Assembly: GCF_042242105.1 (NCBI RefSeq)
Contig: NC_092032.1
Coordinates: 16,293,915 to 16,357,914, forward strand
Direction: 5' to 3'
DNA: 64,000 bases
From: Pempheris klunzingeri
Taxonomy: Eukaryota > Chordata > Actinopteri > Acropomatiformes > Pempheridae
This document shows positions 12,001-21,570 of this stretch, in pieces; positions within the stretch are counted from its first letter, which is position 1, and each line of letters starts with the position of its first letter. A program made the position numbers and the translations under genes. The notes beneath the pieces are model-generated. The model worked only from the letters and a program-made list of their open reading frames with translations, was not told the origin of the DNA and ran no database searches.

Positions 12001-15000
12001 GCAGGCCGAACATCTCAGGGTGTTGTCAGTTTTGCTCCTACCACGTCTAAGCCGCATTCCTAAAGTACCCTCTGTTCGGCTGTGCCAAAGCAAACCCCTG
12101 AGGCCCAGACAGGGTCACTGCGTAACCCCTGCTGGGAGATACTCAATTTCATCCCACAGGAAGGATTTACTGTCCAGGACTGTGCCTTTCAGTCTGCAGC
12201 TAATAAGCAACTCAACTGGGTCAGGCCACCGCAAACCCGTCTAAATAATAAATGAAAACAGAGACACGTTGCAAGGACTTGCCAGATGACTGCCCGCCTC
12301 GGTTTGTTTTCAGGAGCGTAACTTCCTAATGTTGATTTTGTGGGAATACACATTGGAGCGGTGAAGGAGAGCAGGCAATGGCCTACTTTCCATCTGCATG
12401 CTGATATTAGGGCTGGACAATAGTTCAATATTATGATTTATTGACTTTAGAGCCACTTATGTGAAGAGTTTTGAGATGATTATAGCATCTGTCAGATTGT
12501 TCTGATGGCACAATTTTTTGTTTGTATGAAAAAGAAAAAGTTCTGGTTAGAACTGGTGCTGTCTCCAGCCATTCATTCTCAGTGGCTCTGGTTTGGATCT
12601 TACATGTAGGGCTTTAAAGGGGAGGTAATATATCTTTTGAAAGAGAAAATAAGAAAGTTTCCCATACAAATGAAAAGCTGAACTGAACAGAGTATGAACA
12701 CACACTCAGTTCTCAGTTCATTACACTTAGAGCTTTTGCAGATACAACCTTACTTGGTCTGGTATGACCAGCAGCTTATGGAGGATAATGTGAGCTAATG
12801 TTAGTTAACTTTACTGCTGTGTGACTGAGACAGCTTGTTGGCTCGATGACTCTTCTCTACTTGACCTACTGTTACACTATGTTATTGACGTTTGCCATTC
12901 ACGTCTCATCTCTTGTGGCCAATGTGGCGCCTGTTGAGAGAAAGTTATATAGTGGAGCTTTATGCTTCAGCTGTCTAAAGTATCATTTCAAGCGCGCTGT
13001 CATTGAGAACGAACAAAAGGAGCTCTTAATGGTTTTGATTTAGAAGTGTGAAAAGTTTTATCGGATGTATAACATGATGCTGAAGCACAGTTCTTTGCAT
13101 GAAACATCTGTTTGTCTACTTTAGATGTGATTTTGCAAACGTTTTTCATACCCTGAAGCGTAACAATAATAAGAAAGCAAACTTTTTTTTTTTAATATTG
13201 TGATATTACTTACTCAACCACACTGCCCAGCCCTATCTGATAGAGAAAGGTATTTCATTTATTATCTCAATGATATAAAAATGACTTTGTTTTGTTTAGT
13301 CCTTTTTACTGGGAACCACACAAGATGTTGTTTCATCAGATAAAACAGAAATAGACGGCTATTCATGTATGAAACATCTATTTATTCGTCTTTCTTCTGC
13401 TATTCGGCGCACATTATTTTACATTTTGCATAAAGACACAGTAGATGTACATATAAAATGAATGCAGCAGTCCCATTGCTGCAGCATGGGGATACTGTGT
13501 AAGCCCTAATATGAATACTCCCAGTGTGTGGTGGGGAAACAGCCCAGACTGCTTCCTGATTAGTTTAGTGGACCACAGGACGAGGTGGGCAAGGACTGTG
13601 TGACCTGCCACTGTGTGTGAGTGAGCGAACGCCAGTATGCATGTGTGTGTATTTGTGTACTCGCATGTGTGTGTCTTTTTAAGGAGGGGGGATTTGACTG
13701 TGGCCGTGGTGGTTCCAGACCATGTAATTACTCCCACTTAGCATGGAGAAAAAAATAACAATTTCAGTCATAACACAGGAGGGAAATTATGGTGGGGAAG
13801 CCACTGGCCGTGGTCTATACTCTGTCTATATTTCTATCTGCACAGGTTGTTCTCCAAGTAGACACATTGAGGACGATTATCAATTTCCCCAAAATACTCT
13901 GGGGGCACTTCCAGCAGCTCCTCAATGGACAAGTGAGTCAGCATTTCCAAAGCGAAGCCGAATGAGCAACATTAATCTGCCTCGTTCTAATGCACACTCA
14001 CAAGAGGGCCGTACATCTAACTCGATATTTAGTGAGGTTAATCAGTGAATTAACCTCACTAAAACAAACTAGCCTAATTGATGCACATCTTGCGTGAAAC
14101 CAAAGGCCCGTCTGATGTCTCGTGAGGGCTTTGTTCTCTCTCCCCCTTTTCTTCTCTCTCTGAGAAACACCTTGAAAATCTCCGGCTGAGTGGCGGCTTT
14201 AAACACAGGCTGGAGCTGGTATTTGTTTTCTTGTGGGCAGCTGCGAACCACAAGAATACTACATTCATCACGCCAGAGCAAATTTAAGATTGGTGATGAC
14301 AATGCATGAGAGGAACAGGGTATATATGTGTATGAGCGTGCAAAACGGTCGGTGAGTCACAGGTCAACTCGAAGAAAGGCAGAGGAGACCACAGCTCAAA
14401 GAGAGAGAGACCATGATGTACCCGTGGGGAGTATTGATCATTTTCATCAAAATCAATGAGTCAGTGAGTCGTTTCACTGTCTGACTCCCACTCTTTCAGC
14501 ATTTCCTGCTGAGTGGAAGTTTACCACAGTTGTTCGACCTGAAAAGCACACTGAGATATTAAGTAAATTAGCACATTAGCAGATTAAAAGACGCTATAAA
14601 GCTAATGAAAATTAAAGTGCTATACCGAAATGCTAAAAGATATATTCACATTAGCAATGGATCAAGTTACTATGTGTGATGTGATGTGATGTGAGATTAG
14701 TCGCTTGTAGTAACAAGCTCGTCTTTTTTGTCTCGTCCTTTGTCTTTGTCTGCTTGGTGCGAAAATAAGCAACTGCTTGTTAACACATTTGCTTCCTTAA
14801 CTTTATAAGCTTTTAATACGTCCATGTTGTGTTTCAGGTTGCTTTGGTTAAAGGAACCCAAAGGTGAGAGGGGATAATAATTGTGGTTAAGCTTGTGGAC
14901 ATGTTTTGCTCTGGATTTTGCTCCGTAGGCAAGTTTATTGTAAAAATAAATAAGTAAATTAAAACACAGATTGGTTGAGACCATGTGGTATGAAATCTTT

Positions 15001-18000
15001 TATGAGTATATAAATGTGTTTTATGATAAACTATGATTTCCTAGAGAGCACAAGCTTTTGAGTGGTGGGACAGTCCGGATGTAGGAACTTGTGTGTATGT
15101 ATGTACTGTTTGACTTCGCTATGAGATTTTGTTGCGTTCTCTTATGATAAAAAAAAACAAAAAAAACTACTGCTTTGACTGACAGATTGTTAAAAATGTG
15201 TCAGAACTATCCACACTCAAGACAACTGCTGGCAGGAGGCTTCTGAAGGCATCTGTCAGCTGTAAAGTACTTTTGAACCATTACAGGGAGCATACAGTTT
15301 ACATTGGTAACACATACACTCCTGTCAAAGAGGAGCCGTTCCCCACAGTCGCTCTGCCAGGGTTGAAAGATTGCCAGAGCGGGCAGGAGACTGGGGAGGC
15401 GAAAGGGAGCCGCATGGAGAGGAGTAACAACAGAGTCCGAGAAGAAGGTAAAGCTCTGTTTTCCCATTTTCACTCCCCGCACCTTCTCGGCCTCCAGCCC
15501 TCACCCTCCTCTCTCCAGCACACGTAGCCTACCTCCCTCCCTGGCAGCGCTTTGAGCCTGATACGACCACAGTTTAGATAAACATTCTTGCACAATGAGA
15601 AGCCAGAAGTGTGCTTTTCCTTTTTTTTTTCTTCTCCTTCTTCTTCTCAAACAAAGCCTAAGAAATGCCTTTGGTTTCTGGGTTCTGATGGGAGCCGTGA
15701 GTTTGTTTTCAATTTAGGGTTATCCCAGGAACACGCAGGTTTCTCTCCAAAAATAGGCAGCACAGAAAGTGGATGAGGAGGAAAGAGAGGGGTGGGAGGA
15801 GGAGAAGAAGAGAAGGGAATGAAGAAGGGAGGGGAGTTTGGTTAATGAGCACCAGATGCCTTACCTTCGGTGGTAGCCACATTCTTTGGAGCTTTAGTTG
15901 GTGTGTGATCTGTGCTCGAACTTATGTCAGAGGAGATGCTTGAGCTCCCTTTACCTGCAGGGGGAACGGGAAGAAAAACAAAAGTGCTGGGACACAGTAT
16001 GGCAACTCTAAGATGACAAACTGCAGTTATGATTCGTTGGTTTTTACCATTTTTGCTTGAGAGAAAACACTTTTTAAACTTAATTCCTGAAGAGTTTCTG
16101 TCAGAGATAAGGTGGAATTGCACTTTGATGATGTATTTAAGGCGGTAAGGAGGTATGAAGTGTAAGGAAATATAATCACATCACTCTCTGCTCTCATGAC
16201 TTTTATGTTCCCCAATTTTGGATGAATGGTTAGCCTTGGCACATGCACAAAGTCTGTGCTGGTTTGTTTGAGTAAGTGTCCATTTTTAATATTTGGAGGA
16301 AGAATAAAAGTCTGCTGAAAGCTTTGACTTCCACAGAGGATGAGTGAGGAAACGTTCCTGCATTAAATACTAACAATCACCCTCTTTAATGATGAATTTG
16401 AATAAAATATATCATCAGCTGCATTCTTCTTAGGTCGCACAGTCTGTCCTGCCACATGAAAGTTATTTCTTTTCAACTCTTGATTTGTGAGCTATCCTCG
16501 TATTATTGGATTTAAGATTTGGATTTTTAGACAGTCACACAGGAATGCTAATTTTCCAAAACAACTTTGACTGTGCGCCTTTCCTGCTGGAGTACGACAT
16601 GCTCTACTACCATGGTGACTGCAGGCTGCCTGCGGAGTAGTTGTTTATGGCATTTCATTCTTCTGTCAGATCATAAATGCAGCTTTGTGGCTTTCCTGAA
16701 ACTAAGTATGTGCCTTTCACCAAGCACGACAGGCTGAAGAGGTATTCCCAAACAGTCACAGCCACATGCACATCAAGTGCAGCCACCTAAACAGACTAGA
16801 CAGTTCCCGAAAGAAGTAGTAAATATGACAGCTTGCGTAGAGAGAAAAATGCAATCTGTGACTCCATTCTCAGCCGTACAAGACACATGATCAAACGGTG
16901 CATATAAAATTATTTTAAACGAATGCGGCTCATATGGTATGAGTGTGAATGACATTTTGTGGTGACATCACTGAGCCGGCACATCTGCTATGGTTCTGTC
17001 GGTCCCCAGAAATGACTCAGAAATTCATGAGCAGCTTGCAGATGTCAACCTGACACCACTTTTCTAATATCTAAGCAGAGCTCAGAGCAGAAAGCACAAG
17101 ACTGAGCAAACATGAGCAAATATATTCTAATATTTAGCTGGTTACAGCATTCTTTTCTTCAGCACAGGGAACTCTGCAGGGCTGTTCGGTTGACGTGTTC
17201 GGAGCCATGCAAGGCCAATTGTTTTCTGTCTTTCATGGAAAAACAACTTTGAGAAAAGCTCCTGCTTCCTGTCTTATGCTTATATAATGTGTTGGTGGAG
17301 AGTTCCTGCATAGTTGTGACCAGTGTGTAATTAATTGTGGAGTCACACTTGAAAACAGATGTGGACAGACTTCTAGACTTGTTCTATCCACTGGTTATAC
17401 CAACCAGATGATACCATAAATACTAAGTAATACTTTCTTTTGTAAAACAAATGCTTTGTTTAATATTGCCAGAATTAAAGCTACAGTCTTTGATATGTTC
17501 ATAAAATCAATCCCAGAAATGATACATTTAATGATCAGCATTTTCTCAGCAGTAGCAATCCAATGTATTTACATACTATATGTAACTGCAATGCAACAGA
17601 AACTACTTGCCAAGTACTAGATTGAAGTAAATACTTCAGAGAACATCTGAGAAAGTAAAGAGTCATACTGTGGTGATGTCACAGCCATCCGCTGTATCAG
17701 ACAATGTGTACTGACCACAATGAACCCCTGAAAAAAAGACTGAGCGCACACAACATCATGGTTTTAAATGATTAGTCATCATCTTAACATCTAGAAAAGT
17801 TACAAAAAGCTCAAGTCTGTGTTTGTACCTCTTTCATATACAACATGAAATAAAGGCATTGCACTCTAAACTCGGTATAACTATTAATGCAATCTTGCAA
17901 GTTCCAGATTTTTTTTTTTTCCAATGAAAGGTACAATTAAGACCCTGAGAAACACTAGAGGTAACAACAAAAATATAATCTGCATAGCCTACATCATATT

Positions 18001-19805
18001 TTTGACACCGATTTGGAAATTCAGCCCAAGGATGGCTTGAATCCCAAATAAAAGACTCAAATCTCCGATGGAATCTGCTCATGTACCTTAACAGGCTGGA
18101 TTCCCAGGTGGAGCTGATCCACTTGTTATTTTTAACATCATGAGTTCCAATCTTTTCTCTGCAGTTATTGACTTAGGAGGAGAGCACACTGGAATGTTAT
18201 TTATACAAACATTTCGGCCCTGGAGACAGAAATAAAACGTTCAGTAGAGTGGGACCACAGTTTTTCTGAATAAGTAATGTTGAAGATTAGAACTTAGATG
18301 AAATAGGACAAAGAAACGAGGGATAAAACGAGGATCAATATTCTGAACTGAATCAAGAGTAATCATGGCAATAGCAACGCAGCGCTGAGCTTACAAGCCA
18401 GGCTCATTAATGCCATGGTTGGAGATTTTATCAATATTGTGGAATACATAGAGGGAGTCTTCTTGGATTTTGGTTATTATAATATCACACAAAATGTCTG
18501 ATGTTGTTCCCTCACGGACTTAAACTGCATTCCAGTTGGGTGGAACAGTTTTCTGAACCCATCTGATAGCTGAGAGAGATGGACGGTCTGCTGGGCCATC
18601 GGCTCTACATTACTTTTTAAAAATCTTATAGACTTGTACGGGTAGTAGTATTGATTGAGGTCATTCGTATTTCATATTTTCAATATTGCTTCTTTTGGGG
18701 ATACACCCAAATTACTTTTGGGTGTATCCACTAGAAGAAAACATCTAAGCTCTCACTGCGTTTCTCATTAACTTAGCTATTTTGTGTCTTTGAAAGATGT
18801 CTACTTGCATATTTTTGTTTACATATGGATCATATGGCATGCACCAATAGGCACAAAATGGCTGCCAAACCAAACAACAATATGTTAGCAGATTGTGGAC
18901 AAAAATGTCTGGAATTGGCTCTTAGGGAGATAAGAATGACGGAGTGCTCACACACCCAAACACCCCTGTCCTTTGACCCACCTCCACTAAACCTGCAGGA
19001 ATAAAGACAATCTGCTATAAATTAGGCCACTTGGTGTTGCCAGGTCAGCTGTTTTGGCCTGATTGTGTGAGATGATGTTTGATTTCAACTGTCTGCATTG
19101 TTGATCTGAAATGTCACAATTTCAAATAAAACCTGTGCATATTATGAGACATGGTGCCTCTCACACTTTAATTATAACTTAATGTAAAATGTCTTTACAT
19201 GAAGCTGAATTTAGTGTAATTTTCTGGAGAAAATGAATGTAAAAAAAAAAAAAAAAAAAAGAAATGGCTGCACTGAAAGCAGCTGTAATTTTAGTTTTTA
19301 ACTGAATATTATTAAACAGTTTACTTTAAAGCATTTAAAACACCACCACCAGATGTCACTCTATCTGATATGAAGAATATAAACGTTGGCACATCATAAT
19401 AAGTATAAAAAGTAGACATTTTAAATACAAACGCTCACATCAGCTCCACTGTGGCACACGTCCTACAATTAGCAGATTTTTGAATGAAGTCTGGTGTATG
19501 TTCAACTCCACACAAAGTGAAGCAAACGCTTACTGCAGGAAAAATTAAAGATATAGAGGGAATAGAGCTAGTTTGAAGCTAGCTCACTAATGTTCAGAGA
19601 CAAACTCAAGCTGGCTACAACCACAAGAAACTTTGTAAAGTTTCCTGTTTGGCGTAAAGTTGGACACCAGTGGCACGCTGTCGCTATATTAGCGTTTGAT
19701 TGAAAACTACTTTCTTCCCAGTGGAATTCACATAAAACGTGTTTTTTTCAAGCAAATGTGGCACTTACCCTCGCTTCCATACTGTTTTCCATTGTTCGCA
19801 CCCAT
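1..19805 (-). CDS. fbxl7: F-box and leucine-rich repeat protein 7 (four coding exons, 3' end cut by window edge)
   Basis: Substrate receptor of an SCF (SKP1-CUL1-F-box) ubiquitin ligase. Coding exons in transcript order: 19805-19769, 15954-15865, 2417-1800 and 705-1. All junctions are GT..AG in phase 1, and the joined frame gives 483 readable codons. Exon 1 starts MGANNGKQYGSE; exon 2 continues KGSSSISSDISSSTDHTPTK, matching the known FBXL7 N terminus. Exon 3 has a Ser-rich linker (about residues 44-113), then an F-box at about 115-158 with LPDHTLLQIF and CRCARVCRRWYNLAWDPRLW. Leucine-rich repeats run from about 175 to the end (CPELRRLEVAGCYNISNEAV, GCSKVTCISL). The last readable codons are RRHCRRC; human FBXL7 has only ten more residues, so the stop lies just left of base 1. 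N-terminal Gly2 is present, but residue 6 is Gly rather than Ser/Thr, so myristoylation is not strongly predicted. The identity is firm from sequence; the cellular role is family knowledge. Confidence 0.95.
706..1799 (-). other. fbxl7: fbxl7 intron 3
   Basis: Spliced region between the exon ending at 1800 (donor GTAAAA) and the exon starting at 705 (acceptor TCCCTCCAG). No coding exon, RNA gene or recognisable transposon was seen. Open frames here are short and uninformative. Confidence 0.8.
2292..2309 (-). repeat. Coding (GAG)n tract in fbxl7 exon 3
   Basis: A short GAG trinucleotide run on the plus strand encodes six serines in a row (about residues 81-86) in the linker before the F-box. 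Such in-frame triplet repeats tend to vary in length between alleles or species; that is inference here. Confidence 0.7.
2570..2622. repeat. Imperfect inverted repeat, 19-bp arms
   Basis: Arms at 2570-2588 and 2604-2622 are reverse complements with one mismatch, separated by a 15-base A/T-rich spacer. It lies in fbxl7 intron 2 near exon 3. No element family was recognised. Confidence 0.7.
6280..6331. repeat. Imperfect inverted repeat, 18-bp arms
   Basis: Arms 6280-6297 and 6314-6331 pair with two mismatches around a 16-base loop. The arms contain a GATA/TATC run next to CACCTGG/CCAGGTG. It sits in fbxl7 intron 2; function unknown. Confidence 0.6.
9362..9560 (+). repeat. Interspersed repeat, GCTTAGC family, copy A (diverged)
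   Basis: Contains the ordered blocks GAGTTAGATGAGAATATTGA, AATATGAAGCTACAGCCAGC, GGTTAGCATAAGAC and GGGAAACAGCTAGACTAAGT. The same blocks, in one or both orientations, recur at 44834-45170, 57826-58302 and 62783-62842. From memory this matches a very abundant short repeat of spiny-rayed fish genomes. Family name and class were not determined. Confidence 0.6.
10048..10085. repeat. (CTC)n trinucleotide microsatellite
   Basis: About twelve uninterrupted CTC units form a pure polypyrimidine/polypurine tract of nearly 40 bases in fbxl7 intron 2. Mirror symmetry of such a tract can permit triplex DNA; that is inference. Confidence 0.9.
11332..11384. repeat. Perfect inverted repeat, 24-bp arms, 5-nt spacer
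   Basis: Arm 11332-11355 is the exact reverse complement of 11361-11384, with GTTTG between them. No flanking transposon structure is visible. The loop is too short for a typical microRNA precursor. Confidence 0.9.
12409..13234. mobile_element. Candidate non-autonomous DNA element bounded by AGGGCTGG inverted ends
   Basis: The left end reads AGGGCTGGACAATA. The right end, read on the minus strand, is AGGGCTGGGCAGTG, giving an 11-bp terminal inverted repeat with one mismatch. A/T-rich stretches with ATATT/AATAT words lie just inside both ends. No transposase frame is present, so it would be non-autonomous. A clear target-site duplication could not be confirmed; CTGATA occurs near both flanks but not at matched offset. 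The two ends could instead be chance copies of a common AGGGCTGGGCAAT-type fish repeat. Confidence 0.5.
14028..14063. repeat. Perfect inverted repeat, 15-bp arms
   Basis: TTTAGTGAGGTTAAT (14028-14042) and its exact reverse complement (14049-14063) flank a six-base spacer, CAGTGA. It lies within fbxl7 intron 2. Confidence 0.85.
15771..15836. repeat. Purine-rich tract beside fbxl7 exon 2
   Basis: About 65 bases are almost entirely A/G on the plus strand, with only a few T interruptions. On the fbxl7 transcript this is a polypyrimidine tract about 30 bases downstream of the exon 2 donor, where pyrimidine-binding splicing factors could act. That last point is inference. Confidence 0.65.
18699..18729. 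repeat. Perfect inverted repeat, 13-bp arms
   Basis: GGATACACCCAAA (18699-18711) pairs exactly with 18717-18729 around a five-base spacer, TTACT, in fbxl7 intron 1. Confidence 0.85.
19241..19260. repeat. A20 homopolymer
   Basis: Uninterrupted run of 20 A on the plus strand in fbxl7 intron 1. It could be the tail of a decayed retroelement, but no recognisable body precedes it. Confidence 0.8.
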
Positions 19806-21507
19806 TTTAAAGAATACATAATCTATGCGCAACACTCGGTTAATCAAAAAGCGTTAAATTCCAGAGAAAAGGGCAGTCTTTCCATAAAGATAGGCTAGAC
19901 AGTCTCAGTTTTGTGCAGGCCCGCTAGCTCTGACTCCAAATAGTTAATCCAGATGTTGAACAGAGGACGCCTCAGCATTACGCAAACCTTGAATCCGCAT
20001 TTGAGTATCCAGTGGTGCGGACTCTCTATACGTGAACATCCACAGACGCACGCAGAGCCTTGTGCACAAAAAGAAAAAGCCCGATTGGAGGAGTTTGGAG
20101 AGAAACTTTTGAGAAGTGCCCTAAATGGTAAGCAGCTGTTTATCACGCTGAGTGCGGGCAATCACAGCGGCCAGACAACTTCGTGAGGACGCGCAGCTCT
20201 CGTCCTCTGCCTTTGGATTTAAAGAGACCGCAGACCAGAGAGGGAGATGTGGATATTTAAAAAAAGATAAGGCAGAGGCAGGCCGGGACTGTGACTCAGA
20301 CACTGTGAAAGCTCAACAAATTGCCACACTTTGTTGCACACGAGTAGATCCTACTTTTACCGTGCAAATGCTCTGAAAAGAACACAGACTGCTCCTTTAC
20401 ATAAATAAGCCTATAGCTATTATTGCTGAATAAATGAACCATATTCTATAACTCTGATGTGAAAGAATGGGTGTTATTTTCCATTACATACCTCATTAAT
20501 ATTTAACTATGCCAACACAGGTGTGACTTTTGGAGATTCGCAGTCAGCCAATCAGAAGTGAGGACGCATAATCTCACAAATATTCTGAGGATAGAGACCC
20601 ACTGAAAGAGGAGAATGGTTTAACCACACATGTCGGAATGCTTCTATGAATAGCAGCTATACAGGTCATTGGATACCAACAAGTAAAGACACTGGACAAA
20701 GCCAGTTGTCTGCTGTTGACAGGTGACCTAATATTCTGGATACACGTTAAAATTCCTTTCTAAATGCAGACAGCCTCTAGATCTACTTAGGGTAACATGG
20801 TAGTTTGGTCTATATTCGATTATATTCTCTTTAATGATGTACATGGTTAATGTAGCACCACTGGTTTGATCCCAGATCTACTGGTCACAAAAAGTCAAGG
20901 GTGACTTCTGTTGCAAATTTGCATGATGGAACTTCATGTGTGGATATTTTGCTCATCTCTGCTACATAATAACATCTTACAGTATATGTGCTGTAATGGG
21001 AGTTTGAACCACTACACCATCAGGCCATCTGCCATGTCTATACTGTCCAAAAAAATAATTTCAAAAAAGGAAAAAATAAATCTAAAAGTCACGACACATC
21101 TGTGATGTTTGTTTGTTCACAATCAAGTCTGATATTATTAATGAATCCAGCAGAGCTCTCCCTTATTTTAAAGTGTAGTGTGTCGATCTCTACTTCACTC
21201 TGTCAAGAATGCATTATGTACTTTACCAGCGTTTGATTGGCTCACATGGTACCAATCAACCGGGCTCTTGGCTGTCTGAAGAAGGGTCAAGCGCCAAACC
21301 TCAAACCTTTGCAGCCGGCAATCTCTGCCACACTGGAATGCATAGTAGGAAACACTTGAGCTTTGTGCCGGAGACGGATGTGATGGTACACAAACTGAAT
21401 TAACAGTTCCACGGCATGTTTAGGGGGACTGAATACAAGTTGCATGTGACGTGTTTCATGGTAATTCTGATGTTATGTGTGAAGAAAACTGCTGCTTTAC
21501 CAAAACA
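19806..21507. other. Spacer between fbxl7 5' end and MED1-like 3' end
   Basis: Holds the fbxl7 5' UTR and promoter, whose limits cannot be fixed from sequence alone. Frames such as 19895-20161 on minus have no recognisable family features. No RNA gene or transposon was recognised. The two genes are transcribed in the same leftward direction, with the MED1-like poly(A) site upstream of fbxl7. Confidence 0.6.
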
Positions 21508-21513
21508 TTTATT
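21508..21513 (-). terminator. Poly(A) signal of the MED1-like gene
   Basis: AATAAA on the minus strand about 58 bases after the stop codon at 21571. Its closeness supports the view that the short protein ends here and the gene is not continued by further exons. Confidence 0.6.
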
Positions 21514-21570
21514 AAAGTCTAAAAAATGACATTTTTAAAGGCTCAAACTCACATGTAATGTACGCTGGTT

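Larger units (their letters stand above)
2418..15864 (-). other. fbxl7: fbxl7 intron 2, about 13.4 kb
   Basis: Runs from the donor after 15865 (GTAAGG) to the acceptor TTTACTCAG before 2417. No credible nested gene was found: frames up to about 120 codons lack family signatures or sensible splice context. It holds inverted repeats (2570-2622, 6280-6331, 11332-11384, 14028-14063), a CTC trinucleotide tract (10048-10085), a copy of the GCTTAGC repeat family (9362-9560), a TIR-bounded element (12409-13234) and a purine-rich stretch next to exon 2 (about 15771-15836). Any conserved regulatory elements cannot be recognised from one sequence. Confidence 0.8.
15955..19768 (-). other. fbxl7: fbxl7 intron 1, about 3.8 kb
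   Basis: Separates the 37-base first coding exon (donor GTAAGTG after 19769) from exon 2 (acceptor TGCAG before 15954). It contains a 13-bp perfect inverted repeat at 18699-18729 and a 20-base A run at 19241-19260. Nothing else is recognisable. Confidence 0.8.

Noticed and set aside
15198..15527. 109-codon plus-strand frame inside fbxl7 intron 2
   Set aside because: No recognisable domain and no sign of a nested gene. Frames of this length are expected by chance in 64 kb.
19895..20161. 88-codon minus frame just upstream of fbxl7 exon 1
   Set aside because: It could be mistaken for an N-terminal extension. The MGANNGKQYGSE start in 19805-19769 matches the family start, so no extension is needed.
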